A stretch of DNA of 64,000 bases from Schizophyllum amplum (GCA_007026445.1 VDMD01000021.1:124001-188000), one strand, 5' to 3'. Positions 9,711-21,800 are shown, numbered from the stretch's first letter. The notes: generated by a model not told the origin, from the letters alone. Translations and numbers: made by a program.

Positions 9711-12700
9711 ATGCGGTGGACCGCCCTTCTCTCCGCCGCATCCCTTCCGTGCGGCTTGCTGGCAGCTCAGGTTCCCTTGCGGTCGCCCCTCGCTAGCGGT
9801 GCGATCTCCAAGATGAACAAACAGAACTGGAAGCAGGCAGCTAACTCCTTTTCCTGGAAGGAGGCAGCCGATATCTTCTCACCGAAAGATCTCGTTGGAC
9901 TTGGTCGCCCGGGAGCCGGTGTCGCGAATGTGGCCGGCGATCTGGTACTCGTGCCGTTCAGCAAGTATGATTTCGACGAGAAGAAGTACGTGAAATTAGC
10001 ATTCAAGAGTGGGCTGAGCTGACAAGAGTTGTGCAGGAACAAGAAGTCCATCTTCCTCGCGCCGATTGAGTCAACGGTGAAGCCGCTTGAGATCCCTGTG
10101 CGTGACGTGTGTGTGCGCGTCCGACAAAGCTAACGCAGAACTTCCTGCAGCTTGCAAAGGGCGGTGAGGCATTCTGGCTGGACACGCGTACCGTGGGGCA
10201 TGTTGTCGAAGGGGAGAACAGCACCCTCGAGTTCTACGCAATCGACGTCCAGTTCGAGGCCGAATCGACGCTCTCCACCCCCAAGTCACCCGTCCTCATC
10301 GGTTCATTCCCCTCTACCGGCGCTACCAACTTCATCTACAACCCGGCTTCGCGTCACCTGGTCTTCTCTGCAGAGGTCTACGACGACGGCGACTTGACGA
10401 CTGTCGTACAACAGGACAAAGAATGGGAAGAGCGCGGTACCACGGCGTTCGTGTACGACGAGACTTACGTGCGCCACTGGGATACGTATGTCGGGCCGAA
10501 GATTAGCGCGCTTTTCTCCGCACCGCTGTCTCGGACGCCTGACAGGGAGTGGGCATTCGAGCAGAAGTGGACCAATATCCTCAAGGGCACAGGCCATGTA
10601 TGTGTTTCCCGCATAGATCCACGCTCATTTGCTCATAGGCCGCTTTAGAGCTCGCCCGTCGCGCCCTTCGGCGGTACGGACGACTTCGATGTGTCGAAGA
10701 CGCACGTCGTATACACGAGCAAAGACCCAGTGCTCCCGGAAGCATGGCATACCAAGCAGAATGTACGTGTTGATCGCACAGCGCATCTGCGCAATGCTCA
10801 TCCCAACCTACAGGTCTACATTGTACCCGTCACCGGCGACTCTGAGCCCAAGGAGCTCACGTGCGGGAAGCAGGGCGCGACGCATTCGCCTGTCTTCAGC
10901 ACAGACGGAACTAAGGTTGCTTGGCTTGAGCTTGGGGAGGATGGCTACGAAGCCGATGCGTGAGCTGCATCATCTTGACATGCAAAATGTATCCTGACAT
11001 CGTTTTCCTCAGGTTCAGAATCGTCTTGTATGACCTCTCCAAAGATGTCCGCTTCACGATCACCGACCATTGGGATCGGTCGCCCGATGCACTTGCTGTA
11101 AGTGATCGCTGTGGTGGCCGTCGTGTATTGACTCTGATCTGTCCTCCTAGTTCTCGAAAGACGACAAGACGCTCTACTTCTCCGCGGGCGATGAGGCCAA
11201 GGTTAAGGTCTTCTCCATGCCGGTGCCACCCACACCTCTTTCCGATGAGACTGGTATGCAGAGCGTCTTCTACAAACCCCATCATTCCTGGCTAATGGTC
11301 TGCGCTCCTAAAGACTACGCAAAGCCGCTCGCTCTCACGAGCAGCGGAGCTGCGTCTGGTGTTCAGCCCCTCATCGGCGGTCGCGTGCTCTTCTCCCGCT
11401 CGTCCTTTGTCTCCCCTAACGATGTCTTCGTGCTTAGTGGGATCGAGGAGTCAAATGCAGACGGTCAGTACTCCGACCTCTATTTGCGATGGCAGCCTAA
11501 TTCCGATATACAGCTACGCTCGCGAAACCGCCGACGGTCACGCAACTCACCAACTTCACCGCCGCCGACTTAGCCGAGAAGCACATGTCGGGAGGGGAAG
11601 AGTTTTGGTTCAAGGGCGCCCTCGATCGTGATGTGCAGGGCTGGATCCTCACGCCCAAGGGCTTCAAGAAGGGTGATGAGGCAGCTTGGCCGGTCGTGTT
11701 GCTCATTCATGGAGGTGAGGATTACTGCATGAGAATCGTGCCGGCAGTGTTTGGCTGACGAGTGCGCAATCTACAGGGCCACAAGGCGCGTGGGAGGACC
11801 AGTGGTCGACCCGCTGGAACCCCAATGTCTTCGTCAATCAAGGTTTTGTTGTCGTTATGATCAACCCTACCGGAAGTACGACGTTTGGACAAGGTGCGTG
11901 GAGCGAGAACGAGCTGATATGTGGCGCCAACGGCTTTCGTAGACTTTACGGACGCCATCAAGATGGATTGGGGCGGCAAGCCCTTCGTCGACTTGAAGAA
12001 AGGCTGGGACTACATTCTTGGAGAGTACCCCGAGGTGTGCACACTAGCCCATGTATGGCTCGATGCGCTCAACGAGATGCACAGGTCGATGCCGACCGCG
12101 CTGTCGCTGCAGGCGCCAGCTGGGGTGGTTTTGCGATTAACTACATTCAAGGGCATCCCGAGTTCGGCTTTGGTTTCAAGGTATGTTTTCGTTTATTATT
12201 TGCTGTCGCTTTAGGCCTTGACTGATGTTTGATAGGCTTTGGTTTGTCATGACGGTGTCTTTGATGCGGCGTATCTTGGCTATTCTACCGACGAGCTTTT
12301 CTTCGTGCGTGTTTCTATTGCAGCCACGAATGACACTCACTGGCAAAAATAGTTCAACCACGAATGGGGAGGTCGTCCGTGGGACAAGCACACCAAGGAA
12401 GTGCTCGACAAGTAAGTCGTCCGCACGTATAGTTACAGTTGACAGCGTGCCAACGGTCTCGCGCTTTAGGTTCAGCCCGTCTCTGTTCGTCGACAAGTGG
12501 TCAACGCCGCAACTGACTATCCATGGGAGCAAGGACTTCCGTCTACCAGAGACGGATGGCATCGCTGTGTTCCATACGCTGCAACAGTGAGTAGCGATTG
12601 TCGTTCATCCATATGAACTGTTGTTCAACGGCCTTGTACTACCAGGCGCGGCGTCCCGAGCCGCCTCGTCATCTTCCCAGATGAGAACCATTGGGTACTC

Positions 12701-12827
12701 GACCATGGGAACAGGTGCGTTATAGCGCGTGCGGGACAGGGCCGTGATTGACACCATATGCAGCTTAAAGTGGCACTACGAGGTTTTCCGGTGGTTCGAC
12801 CAGTGGGTCGGGATGAAGGCCCAGTAA
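9711..12827 (+). CDS. Dipeptidyl-peptidase V (S9 family), secreted
   Basis: Secreted serine peptidase of the prolyl-oligopeptidase clan, S9C type, removing dipeptides from peptides outside the cell. The N-terminus MRWTALLSAASLPCGLLAA is a signal peptide. A long beta-propeller part follows (SATNFIYNPASRHLVF, SPVFSTDGTKVAWLE), then the hydrolase domain: VVLLIHGGPQGAWEDQW, the nucleophile in GASWGGFAINY (about 12106), the aspartate in HGSKDFRLPE (about 12526) and the histidine in ENHWVLDHG (about 12690). About ten introns of 50-70 bp occur. The last exon ends DQWVGMKAQ with TAA at 12825. All three catalytic residues are present, so it should be active. Confidence 0.93.
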
Positions 12828-13113
12828 ATTCTTGAAGTCCTGCGAACTTTCAAGAACAAACGCGAATGTAACAATCAGAATCTGGCTTCTACTCCTTTTT
12901 CCACTTTTGTCAGCTGCCGCAATTGTTCGCCTGGAGTATGCTGACCATCGGGTTTTCATGGCGCGGCTTACGAGCGTAAGGCCTGCGTCGTCGAACGTCT
13001 GCTCGTGACAGATGAAACGGTTCTTAAGACAGCTGACAATACCAGTTTTGGGGGAGATCCTCCAGGGACCCCTCGCTCCGTGACACTGCAGACATGGCCA
13101 TGCCGTCACCGCG

Positions 13114-15176
13114 ATGCCTCTGGTCCAGCTGGGGGAACATTCTGCCAACCTAATATTCGACGTCCAACCTCACTTTTTTTTCATGGCCGCTACTTCAGCA
13201 TCCCCGTCTCCCTCGCCGACTTGCAGATCGACTGCAAGGAAACCGACTCGGCGAGCAAACGATTCATCAAACACATTCGTATTACTGCCCATCATCCGCA
13301 ACACGGAGTCGTGGGCAGGCTCGAGGCGTACAAAATCAAGCGCACATTCTTGCTCAAGGGTCTCTTCCTTGAGTTCCTGGACGCCAAGTCGGACGAACTG
13401 GCGGATTTCGGCGAGAAGGTGCTCGACAACAACATGAATGTGTATCCAAAGCTCGTCGAGCACGAATACCATAAGGGTACGGGATGCTGGGGATACGAGA
13501 TGAACGAAGGCCTCATCATGTATATCCGCTCGGTAGACGTGGATGCGCCGGTATGTGGCTAAACCTACGCGCACAAAGCTCATTTTGACGCGAAGTACTA
13601 CAGTTTGTGCACCAGGGAGTGGGCACGCATCTCGTCCAAGAACTGCTTTCACCAAACATGTCGCCGAAGACACCATTGTGTATTGTTGGCCGTCCGCCTT
13701 GACCGCGGTCACGCCAGATGACTGGCGGACGAAGAATGCGCCCATCATAGCCTTCTTCCGCAAGGTGTGTTCTATGCTCTAGTATGGTTATGCCCTCAAA
13801 CTCATGCGACACGCGCACTAGCTCGGCTTCCGTCGCGTTGGACGCACGACCTATTTCGCCTACTCGCCGGACGTGAACCACCCTTCTCGTCTTCTACGTG
13901 CATCCGCCGATCTAGACGTCGACTCTTACAAATACTCTCGCAACAGCAATATCTTGGACGACAATGTCGCTGCTAGGTTGAGACGGGAATACCCCCTTCA
14001 GACGCTGGTGAATCCCCTCTACTCGCACAGCGAGATGATATCCGCCATGTGCACTCCGGGCGCGCCACGTCCTCCGGCGCCGTCGACGGCAGACATGGTA
14101 GCCGCTGTTCGAGACGCATATAGTCGGGATATATCCCTGATCCGCGTCCGGGACGAGCAAGGCTTCACACCCATCTATGTCGCGGCTTCCAAGGGTCACC
14201 TACCTGTCGTTGAAACCCTGCTATCTCTCGCCGACGTTCGAGGCGATATACTAGACCGTGACAACATCGCCGATAGCAATGCGATAGAGGCGCACGATCA
14301 ACACATGCGAGCCTCTGTTCTGTTCACACAATCTACGTCGCCGGACCCTTGCGCCTTCCTCGGAGATGCCCTCAGGCTTCAATATATACTCAAGCAAGCG
14401 ACAGGCGAGGATGTGGGGACGTTCGACACTACATGTCGAAGAAACGATACGGCTGCACCTGCGGCAAGTGTCGCGGGGGCTGGCTTTCCCCACGCATGGC
14501 GCATATCCTACACTGTATGCCTCCATCTTTAGTTTGGTTCACAGTATGCTTACGTCAGTCAGGGGAGGGCGTAATCACTTTCGAAGGGGGCATGTTGGAA
14601 GCAGACTAGTTGCCATCCACGGGATCGTCACTGCTTGAAATGCTACCTGGCTTCGACTGCATCCCTCCTTCCCTTCGCGCACAGCTGACCCCCTACGGTC
14701 TACAAGGGCTTCCTCGGGCTTTGTTGTGCGCTCGCCACGGTCATCGAGCGCGGCGCGCTTCCCGTGGCCACCACTATCGTCGACGAGGGTATCAACAACA
14801 CGACGAACTGGTGGGAAGTGGTGCACGTACTGCGCTACCTCGAGAAGGGCGGCAAGGTCGAGTATGTGATCAATCATATCGTGGATTTGGCGAAAGCCCA
14901 GATGGACGACGGATCCCTGCTGGAGGAGATGTGGGAAAACGAGGAGTGGGCGGCGCTGCCGCGCTGTGCGAACGACCTGCACTTCGATCTGGTCAGTGGA
15001 AAGATGGGCTTGCCGGAGACGCAGCGGGCCCGTTCCACGACAATGGCGTGCAGCGTGGCTTCAGCACGTCCGCGGGTCCGTCGAGGGGGTTTTATCATGC
15101 GGACAGCGACAGTTCGTGCGACGAGGAAGACGAGGAGGATGATATGGATGTTGACGAAGAGAGCTCATCGGAGTAG
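13114..15176 (+). CDS. GNAT-like and ankyrin-repeat protein
   Basis: Protein type found in Agaricomycetes: an N-terminal acetyltransferase-like part (FVHQGVGTHLVQELL, then IIAFFRK, LGFRRVGRTTYFAY across an intron), ankyrin-like repeats (VRDEQGFTPIYVAASKGH, then VVETLLSLADV), a conserved cysteine segment KKRYGCTCGKCRGGWLSPRM (about 14435) and an acidic tail ending DMDVDEESSSE. Five one-base shifts are needed to keep this order: at the T run near 13170, near 13702, near 14428, at the C run near 14687 and near 15020. None is explained by a GT-AG intron. Because each side is conserved, I favour sequence error over a pseudogene. Function unknown; the family has not been assigned a substrate that I know of. 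Confidence 0.6.
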
Positions 15177-15829
15177 AGATACCGCTGCTTCTTGCGTGTA
15201 CATCGTCGCTGTGTACTCGTTGCTTCCTTTCGTAATATGACTGGAAGGTATATCTGTTGGTCAGCTCCAACTCCAAGACAGCTCTGCCATTCGGGCCAAC
15301 CGGGCCGTTGCGCTTTTGTTCTTTCCGCATCCCAGCTTGTCCCGTTCTTCCATCGTCAACACTCGTACTACTCGACTGACCTCAACGCGGGTATCACAGC
15401 TTCGCTGAACATACGTAGCGGACTAGTGAATCTACTGTGCGCGGCCTTCAGTTTGTGGGCAGCGCGCGCCACCGAAGAGCGTTCGAGTCATGGTGCGTGT
15501 CAAGCACTTCTTTGAGGGGTACTGGATACTGACGTTGGCATACCAGAGCGCTTCAAACAGAGTACAATATATGTAGGGTGCAGAACGCACGTATGCTGCC
15601 AGGAGAACGCTGTTTATGTAAACCTCAAAAGCGCCTGTGTCCAAGATCTCCGAGAGGGTCCCGAAGGCGACTGTACGCACCTAAGCAGACAAGCTTAAAT
15701 ACTTTCCCATTGGAAGGAGATGCACACTCCAGATCGTCCTCCCCTTTCTTTCACGACCGGGACGTACCCACCCTCCACCGCATACCGACCCCCTCGTCCC
15801 GCCGTCGGCCCTCTCTACGCGGTCACATC
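15177..15829. other. Intergenic, no gene recognised
   Basis: Lies between two converging genes. Small open frames on both strands lack recognisable motifs; most should be 3' untranslated sequence. Confidence 0.45.
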
Positions 15830-16271
15830 TCACGGTTGATGTACTCTACGTCGCCGTGGTAGTGGCCGCGCCGCCCTCATCGGCTCTATGTGTGTGCGGG
15901 TGCCGTCCGTGCTGACGATGGATCCGGCGAATATGCTGACCGTGACTCCGTAGCCAGCAGAGAATTCGATGCGGTATCCAGGAGGAAGAAATTCAATGAA
16001 GCCTCGAATGAGCACAGGATATCCGTTGAATAGCTGCACGACCCGCATGACGGCGCTCGTCGTGTCGACTCTAGCAGGCATGTGAGTGGCCTCTACTATG
16101 GCACGGAGCGACAGCGTACGTCTGATTTCTGTGTTCCGCCATGATGACTAGGAATCTGTTGTAGACGTCCGGGCGGTTGTCGGCGAATGTTGCTCTGACG
16201 GCTTCCAGATAGCTCAACGCGTGAGCGACACTGCAGAGTGCGTGTGCGCGTCCCGTCTGCTGGTAATTCAT
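15830..16271 (-). CDS. Small Sin3-type PAH-domain protein
   Basis: A 49-bp intron (16071-16119, donor GTACGC, acceptor CTAG) joins two exons into one complete paired amphipathic helix domain. Exon one ends ALSYLEAVRATFADNRPDVY, NRFLVIMAEHRNQ; exon two continues TVDTTSAVMRVVQLFNGYP and LIRGFIEFLPPGYRIEF. Sin3 PAH domains read much the same (LxYLxxVKxxFxxxPxVYNxFLxIM and LFxGHPxLIxGFNxFLPPGYxI) and bind transcription-factor helices. Here there is just one PAH, a short tail ending RRRRVHQP, and no sign of the rest of Sin3. The ATG at 16271 is the nearest start, but a further 5' exon near 16437-16470 (with a GTAAGT donor) is possible. Whether it is expressed is unknown. Confidence 0.65.
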
Positions 16272-16479
16272 GATAGCAGCTTGTTGTAGAGGGTGTCGGC
16301 GCAGATGCGGTGGCCACTGATACCTGTGTCTGGTTATAGGTCAGACAACAGGCCTTTGTCTATGACCGCGTCATGCTCTGTAAGTCTTTTGGCCTTGACC
16401 ATCCTTCATTGCACTTACCATCGAAGGTGGCATCGCAGGCACGATACATGTACTGCATGGCGGGATTGAAGGGGTGGCC

Positions 16480-16984
16480 CAACAGTACTCATTCGTGCGT
16501 ATCGGCAGGCCTTGAACCTTCAAACATCAAGTTCAACTTGATCCGAGAGTAGAGCACGTGCAGTCCTCATGCGCCTCTCGGAACCTGAGCAAACTCATTC
16601 CATTCCCTAAGTCCCTTCGCATCGTTCCCTCCCGTCCGTTCGCAGTCTGTTCGTACGCTTGCTTCTCCCTAGTCATGTTCTTTTGTCATAAGAAACACCA
16701 TGCTGATGGCTTCGGGGTCGCAGGCGTCTTCGGCGATCGGTCTTATTGTCTTCGGGACGAGCAAGGCAATGTTCCCAGCGGTCACCTAATTGTCTTATAA
16801 GCTCGTATGACCCAGCTCTTTTGCGCTCTCTCTGCTCCAATTCTGTCGTGCGCTCCGCTCAGTACTGAACGTGCCGCATCGCCTTTGCTCGTCGCCAACA
16901 ATTAGAGTTGGTCATGGATCGTCCGCGCCTTTCAAAGGCCAATCAGTGGACGCGGCGGATTAAAAACTTATGCGGACGCCGACA
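16480..16984. other. Intergenic, no gene recognised
   Basis: Divergent spacer between the PAH gene and the F-box gene, likely holding both promoters. An 80-codon open frame at 16558-16800 has no family features. Confidence 0.4.
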
Positions 16985-17070
16985 TGGCTTGCAAGAAGGT
17001 ACCGCCCCCAGCTCGATGATGGTACGTACCAGTTTCGGCGGCTGTCTGCAGTTGTACTCAAGTGCGCCTA

Positions 17071-18239
17071 CAGCTGCCCGAGGATGAATCGCGCTCATGG
17101 AAGGGGGTGGACTGCTACGATCATAAGCACTACGTGATTGTAAGCTTACTTGTCATGTACCACTACTTTTTGCTAAAACCGCGCTGTAGGAGCCCAAGCC
17201 CCTGAGTCCGCCGCTACCCGACGAGGGAGAAGGAACACCACTCCGATCACTCCCCGACCTGAAGCAACGAAACGACGAGAACGCGCTTATCAACCGATTG
17301 CCCAACGAGCTCCTGTCGCTCATCTTCTTGCGCTGTCTACCCGGTAACGCGATCGCCATGCTAAGCTGCGCGACGCTCGACCCTTACTACCATCCGCTTA
17401 TAATCAGCCACGTCTGCGCTCGCTGGAGGGATGTCGCCGTCCATCTTCCCGCCTTCTGGCGGCGTCTGGCTCTTGGGCCTTGCAAAGCACGACGACATGG
17501 CCAGACGCATTTGGGATCCCTCTGCTTCGAACGCGCGAGGGTTCTCAAAGTGATGCTTTACTAATATAGCGATCTGCTATATGCGCATGCCCAGTGCGAT
17601 TGCGTCTTGGACCTTGTAGTCCGAAATTTGGGGAGAATCAGTGTTGTCGACCTATGCCTTACCGAGGCGTCGATGCTGAAGTGGTCGCTCACACCGAAGG
17701 ACCGCTCGCCCCACCTCATATACCTCCATATTTCTCCACTCTCGAGGCATCATGATCAGCTGGGCGTTATGGAGAGCCTGTATTCATCATCGTCTCCCGA
17801 GATGAAGACTCTGCATTGGGGTGGCCTCGCATTTCCGCCCAACGTTCTCTGGTCTTCACTCACGGATGTTGCCCTCTACCGATGCCCCGTGACATACGAC
17901 ATGCTCAAGTGGGTCCTGCGCAGTGCCCCGCGCCTCCAGGAGCTTGATGCCTCCATCTCGCAGATCGGCGCAACCCCTCAATCACCTATCATCGACCATC
18001 ACTTGCAAAGCCTCAGATTGGCGGCTGACGGGCCTCTCGACTGCGTGTTCCATGAACTGCATATTCCTGAGCTTCGCCACCTCAATCTCTTGTCACACCG
18101 CCACAGCTGGACGTTGAGCGACCAAGTTCTCTGTGTTTGTTGCATGCCGCAATATATGGTAGCAGTCGGACAAGGTGAGCGCCCTTGCAATGGTGAGGTC
18201 TTGAAGGGCATGCCATGGCCGGTAAATGACCCAATCTAG
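17071..18239 (+). CDS. F-box-like protein, possibly truncated
   Basis: A core F-box-like region reads INRLPNELLSLIFLRCLP and then VCARWRDVAVHLPAFWRRL (about 17288-17470), typical of Agaricomycete F-box proteins. Leucine-rich segments follow (LVVRNLGRISVVDLCL, EMKTLHWGGLAFP, LTDVALYRCPVTYDML, ELRHLNLLSHRHS). An exon upstream, 17071-17140, reads ESRSWKGVDCYDHKHYVI and ends at a GTAAGC donor; its link to the F-box exon (acceptor near 17190) is likely but not proven. A stop at about 17562 separates the F-box exon from the repeat exon, so an intron or an error lies there. The C-terminus stops early compared with relatives of 450 or more residues. Confidence 0.55.
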
Positions 18240-18470
18240 CCGTCGGATACCGTCCGGGAACTCGTATGAAAGTGTATGTCCCGACTGTTCTGTTATCTTG
18301 ACATGATGCGGTCCTGGCTCGTACACATGCTGTAAGACGACGAGGGGGCTATTGAAGACAGCGGTCCGTTGTTGGCGAGGCCGATTAGAGGTGCGCTCTC
18401 GAGAACTGCCTCGGAAGATACCACGTTCCACTGAATGCAGTCTTGTAGAATACGGTCGTGAGAGGTCCAT
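18093..18470 (-). pseudogene. F-box/leucine-rich fragment on the opposite strand
   Basis: An open frame of 125 codons contains HALQDLTIARALTLSDCYHI and LRHATNTENL, which resembles the LRR units of fungal F-box proteins (LxxLTLxxxLSDCxxILxxCPxLExL). No F-box is seen. It overlaps the end of the plus-strand F-box gene tail to tail. It may be the missing 3' part of that gene, inverted, or a relic of a neighbouring copy. The likeness is short, so confidence is low. Confidence 0.3.
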
Positions 18471-18479
18471 TACTACACG

Positions 18480-19019
18480 TGGAGACGGGTGCCAAGGCTC
18501 GCCTAGTGCTCACACCTGGGGGCTCGCACCGCGCTACGGGATCCACACCGCCACGGGGTTGCTTGATTGGAGTGAGCCACGGACTGACCGTCACGGTTCG
18601 GCGCGACGGAGGTTGCGAGCGGGCGCTACGCATTCGCCGCTAGGTACCCGTAAGTAGCTGCTGGTCAAGTTGGCGACGGCTTGTACCCGTCAATCTGTGA
18701 GAAGAGGCTGACCCGTGAGACTAAGTTGTCGGTGCCGGTGAATGACGAAATGTCCTTCAGATTTCTCACGGTCACGGTGACAATCAAGTTCAAACTGAAG
18801 TTTCTACAGTAACAGGCTCACCGCGCGTACCACGCTCCAGTAGGGATAAGGTGACATATCAGCGCGTCAACTTCGAAGCTTTCAAAGATCATAAAATTCG
18901 TCGTTCCAAATACAAGCTACCAGCCACGATGAGGCAACTTCTGGTTCCCTACTCTCGACTTCAACGAGCAGATCAGGCGAATGATTTACGTTTCATGCAT
19001 TGAGCCTGTCTTGTGTGGT
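18480..19019. other. Intergenic, no gene recognised
   Basis: No coding pattern or repeat is evident. The right end is the 3' flank of the MYND-finger gene. Confidence 0.4.
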
Positions 19020-19997
19020 TCAAGCTGTCAGAGCATTTTGCCGAGGGCTATACTGCTCACCAACAAGCGAACTGGTGCTCGATGCATCGTCATTGGCTGA
19101 ATCAGCGCCGTCGTTCAACGCGACGCCTTCCGAGACACCCTCGTCTTCATCGCGTACCGAAGCCTTGAAAAACCGCAAGACGACGGGCAGATCCTCCTTC
19201 AGATTGGCATCACGATAGTCGTGGTCTTTCCACGGTGTCCCCTTGGACCGCAAGAGCAATAGGTTGTCGCGCCTGAGTGACCGACAATCAGCGCAACGGT
19301 GAAAACCTTATGATCAGAGAATCTTAATCAACGCTCACCAGTTGCTTGCACCCTTAGCGTTCAACAGCTTGCTGACGCACTTGTTGATCGGCGAGCTGTC
19401 CTGGAGAAAATGTGCGTTGTATACCAGAGCAAGACGCCGGTCTTCCGGAAGAAGCACCAACGTGCCATCGTCTCCTGGGACCGAGTCTATGTACATGTTG
19501 CGGACAGCGATGTCGTCCTCGAACCACTTCGGCTTGACGTGAATGTTTTGGTACCCGCCGCCCGGCGCGTCCGCGTCGACGATCCATTCCCACCTAAGCT
19601 TCACTTCGCGTGGCTCGGTCGCGTCGGCGGGCAGCAGGATGGCGGAAACGGAGTGCTTGGGGTGCCAGACGTCGGAGTAGACCGCATCCGAGTCGGAGGC
19701 GGGCTTGTTCTGCAGCAGGCTCTTCCCGAACGCGTACAGACTGTCCTGAATGCGGTCGCACTCCGCGGAGTGGCGTTTGATATCCTGGCGAACGGTCAGA
19801 ATGCGAGATTGAGAGTAGGGTAGGTCACGTACCGCCTTGCAGTGGTCCTCGCTGCAGTAGTAGACTCTATGGCAGCGGGTGCAGCGCATCGTAGTAGGGA
19901 CGAGACACACATTGCAGTGCTCGCCGGCGTTCTCGAGCAGAGGCGCCGTCGACTCCTTGTGAGGGCGGCCTGAGTGGCGCTTCGTCTTAGTTGGCAT
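19020..19997 (-). CDS. MYND zinc-finger protein
   Basis: Begins MPTKTKRHSGRPHKES at 19997. A MYND finger follows: CNVCLVPTTMRCTRCHRVYYCSEDHC, interrupted by a short intron (about 19789-19834), then DIKRHSAEC, so all eight ligands (C-C-C-C-C-C-H-C) are present; MYND fingers bind proline-rich peptides. The rest is a conserved fungal domain with LRWEWIVDADAPGGGYQNIH, LALVYNAHF and INKCVSKLLNAKGASNW; a final exon gives LLLLRSKGTPWKDHDYRDAN and then LKEDLPVVLRFF and an acidic tail. The open frame begins further upstream, but the MPTKTK start fits best. The role of the C-terminal domain is not known. A diverged relative lies about 0.9 kb away, transcribed away from it. Confidence 0.8.
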
Positions 19998-19999
19998 GT

Positions 20000-20880
20000 T
20001 TCGGAGATTAGCAGGGAGGTCGATTCGGATAGGGCTTAGAGAAGGGCGGTGCGTGGATGGTGGTTGAGTAAGAGTTATATGGCGGCGCCGGTGGATGCAT
20101 GATATCATACCTCGTTCAAAGCTTCACGATGATTCTACAACACAAGCTTGAAGCATGCGTACCTGTCAGAATTTGAGGCAGCCTCAGTGGCAGAAGCGCA
20201 TAGTTATTGCGACTCTGACTGCTTCTAGGCAGCCCCCAGGTCAGCTTTGCCGCCGTGCGAACCGCAAGCTTCCACTTGTCCCGCCAGACTCTGTTCTGCT
20301 CAAACTCGGACGGTCCTGAGTCCCTTCAGATGCCTGGCATGCATGCTTACCTGTAAGAAAGCCCCTGAGATTATAGAGGAAACACAGTTCGACTGTAAAT
20401 GTCGTTCAATCGACCGTATCGTCGTCCACAACCAATGTCCGAAAGAGTCCCGTGGCGCCGTGGCGTGGTCAGTCCCGGCAGCTCCCGAACGCGTGACCAC
20501 GACTCATCTTCCTCTTTCAATTTGCTTCCTCTCCCAGTCCTCTCCCATCGCGGCGGCAGACACAGACCTGGGAAGCATCCGTTCGGTCAGCTCAAGGTCT
20601 TCCCGCTGAGAACTCTGCCCTATTCTGCTATGTCATCGAACTGCCCAGTCTCAGTATGTCCAAGAGAATCTACTACTATTCTTGTACTCTGCAGCGGACT
20701 CTTCTCTGAGCACAGATCGCTCAGCAGCTCGCAAACATTCAAAGACCGTATACCCCTGACTTCTCCACCCTATTCCAGGAAATTAACCTACTAGGATAAT
20801 AGGTTGGATACTCAACGCCGTCCGCTGCCTCATGGTAGGAGGCTATAAAACTTCAGCAAACCGTCGCCTGTAAAGGGAAC
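20000..20880. other. Divergent intergenic spacer
   Basis: Separates the two MYND-related genes, which point away from each other, so it should hold both promoters. No family motif was seen in the small open frames. Confidence 0.4.
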
Positions 20881-20899
20881 TGATTGGTTCCCCTCTCTT

Positions 20900-21800
20900 A
20901 CATGGCTGGCTTCATCGCTACCCCGGCAACTCTGCTGTGCTTGGCGGCTGCGCTACTGCTTGCAACGATCATTGGCATATGGCACGCTACAGATCGATGT
21001 CGGGTGCCCGGCTGCAGAGGTCGTCCTACCATACGATGCTCTCGCTACCTTGCAATGATTGACTGCTGTGCAGTGCGCGCCGAGCAGGTACGTCTATCCG
21101 GCTTTTGGTGCTTTACATCGCGAAACTGAGGGTAATTGCTCTTACAGGAACGGATGGAGCATGAGCGCGTCTGCACAGCTCTCAATGGTCCGCCTGGCGC
21201 CCACGAGCCGCTGAGTGCTTGCTGCATCCTCGCACCCGAGGGAGACTCAGGCATAGCCGTTGATAGCGGAGAATCTGTCACCGTGCGCGCCAGAGACACC
21301 CTTGAGACAAACTTGTTACCGGCTGCAGACCACGCGCCTCGAATCATCTCGATCGAGTGCGAGTGGAAATGCTCTGATGATAGAGAAATGTACCATCATT
21401 GGAATCCCAAGCTCCGCCACCTCTTCAGCAAGGATGCATTCCTGCGACAAAATACTGTCTGTAAAATGGGAACAGGCGGATGATTACCTCCGTCGCGGGA
21501 CAACAGCCATGCCGTCGTAATCTTCAACGATAATTTCAGCATCGACGGGTTACCCATCAATCGTTGCGTGCAATGGCTTACAGGTGGTCAGTTCCTTCCC
21601 TTTGTGGTATACACGCCATATGACTGAACTTTGCATAGGAGCAGCACCTCGTGAGTGGCGTGGGCGCTTCGTGTCAAGCCTCGTGCTTTTGGAGATCCAG
21701 AGTACAGTGCGAGAGCGCTATCCTGCAGGAGGATATGGAGCGCTTGACCGAATATTTCCGTTACTACGGTAGGTTTTTGAACTTCATAACCAGCTTTTGA
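20900..21800 (+). CDS. Diverged MYND-type paralogue with N-terminal membrane segment
   Basis: Unrecognised by simple motif, but it keeps the layout of the MYND gene on its left. After MAGFIATPATLLCLAAALLL, a hydrophobic stretch running on through ATIIGIW, comes a weak finger, CRVPGCRGRPTIRCSRYLA, CC and, after an intron, ERMEHERVC, corresponding to the MYND ligand series but with altered spacing. The body keeps ISIECEWKCSDDREMYHHW against the paralogue's LRWEWIVDADAPGGGYQNIH, and FNDNFSIDGLPINRCVQWL against YNAHFLQDSSPINKCVSKLL. The end reads EDMERLTEYFRYYG against EDLPVVLRFFKAS. One or two frame changes are needed after 21640, so this may be a decaying gene or be affected by sequence errors. 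Confidence 0.5.
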
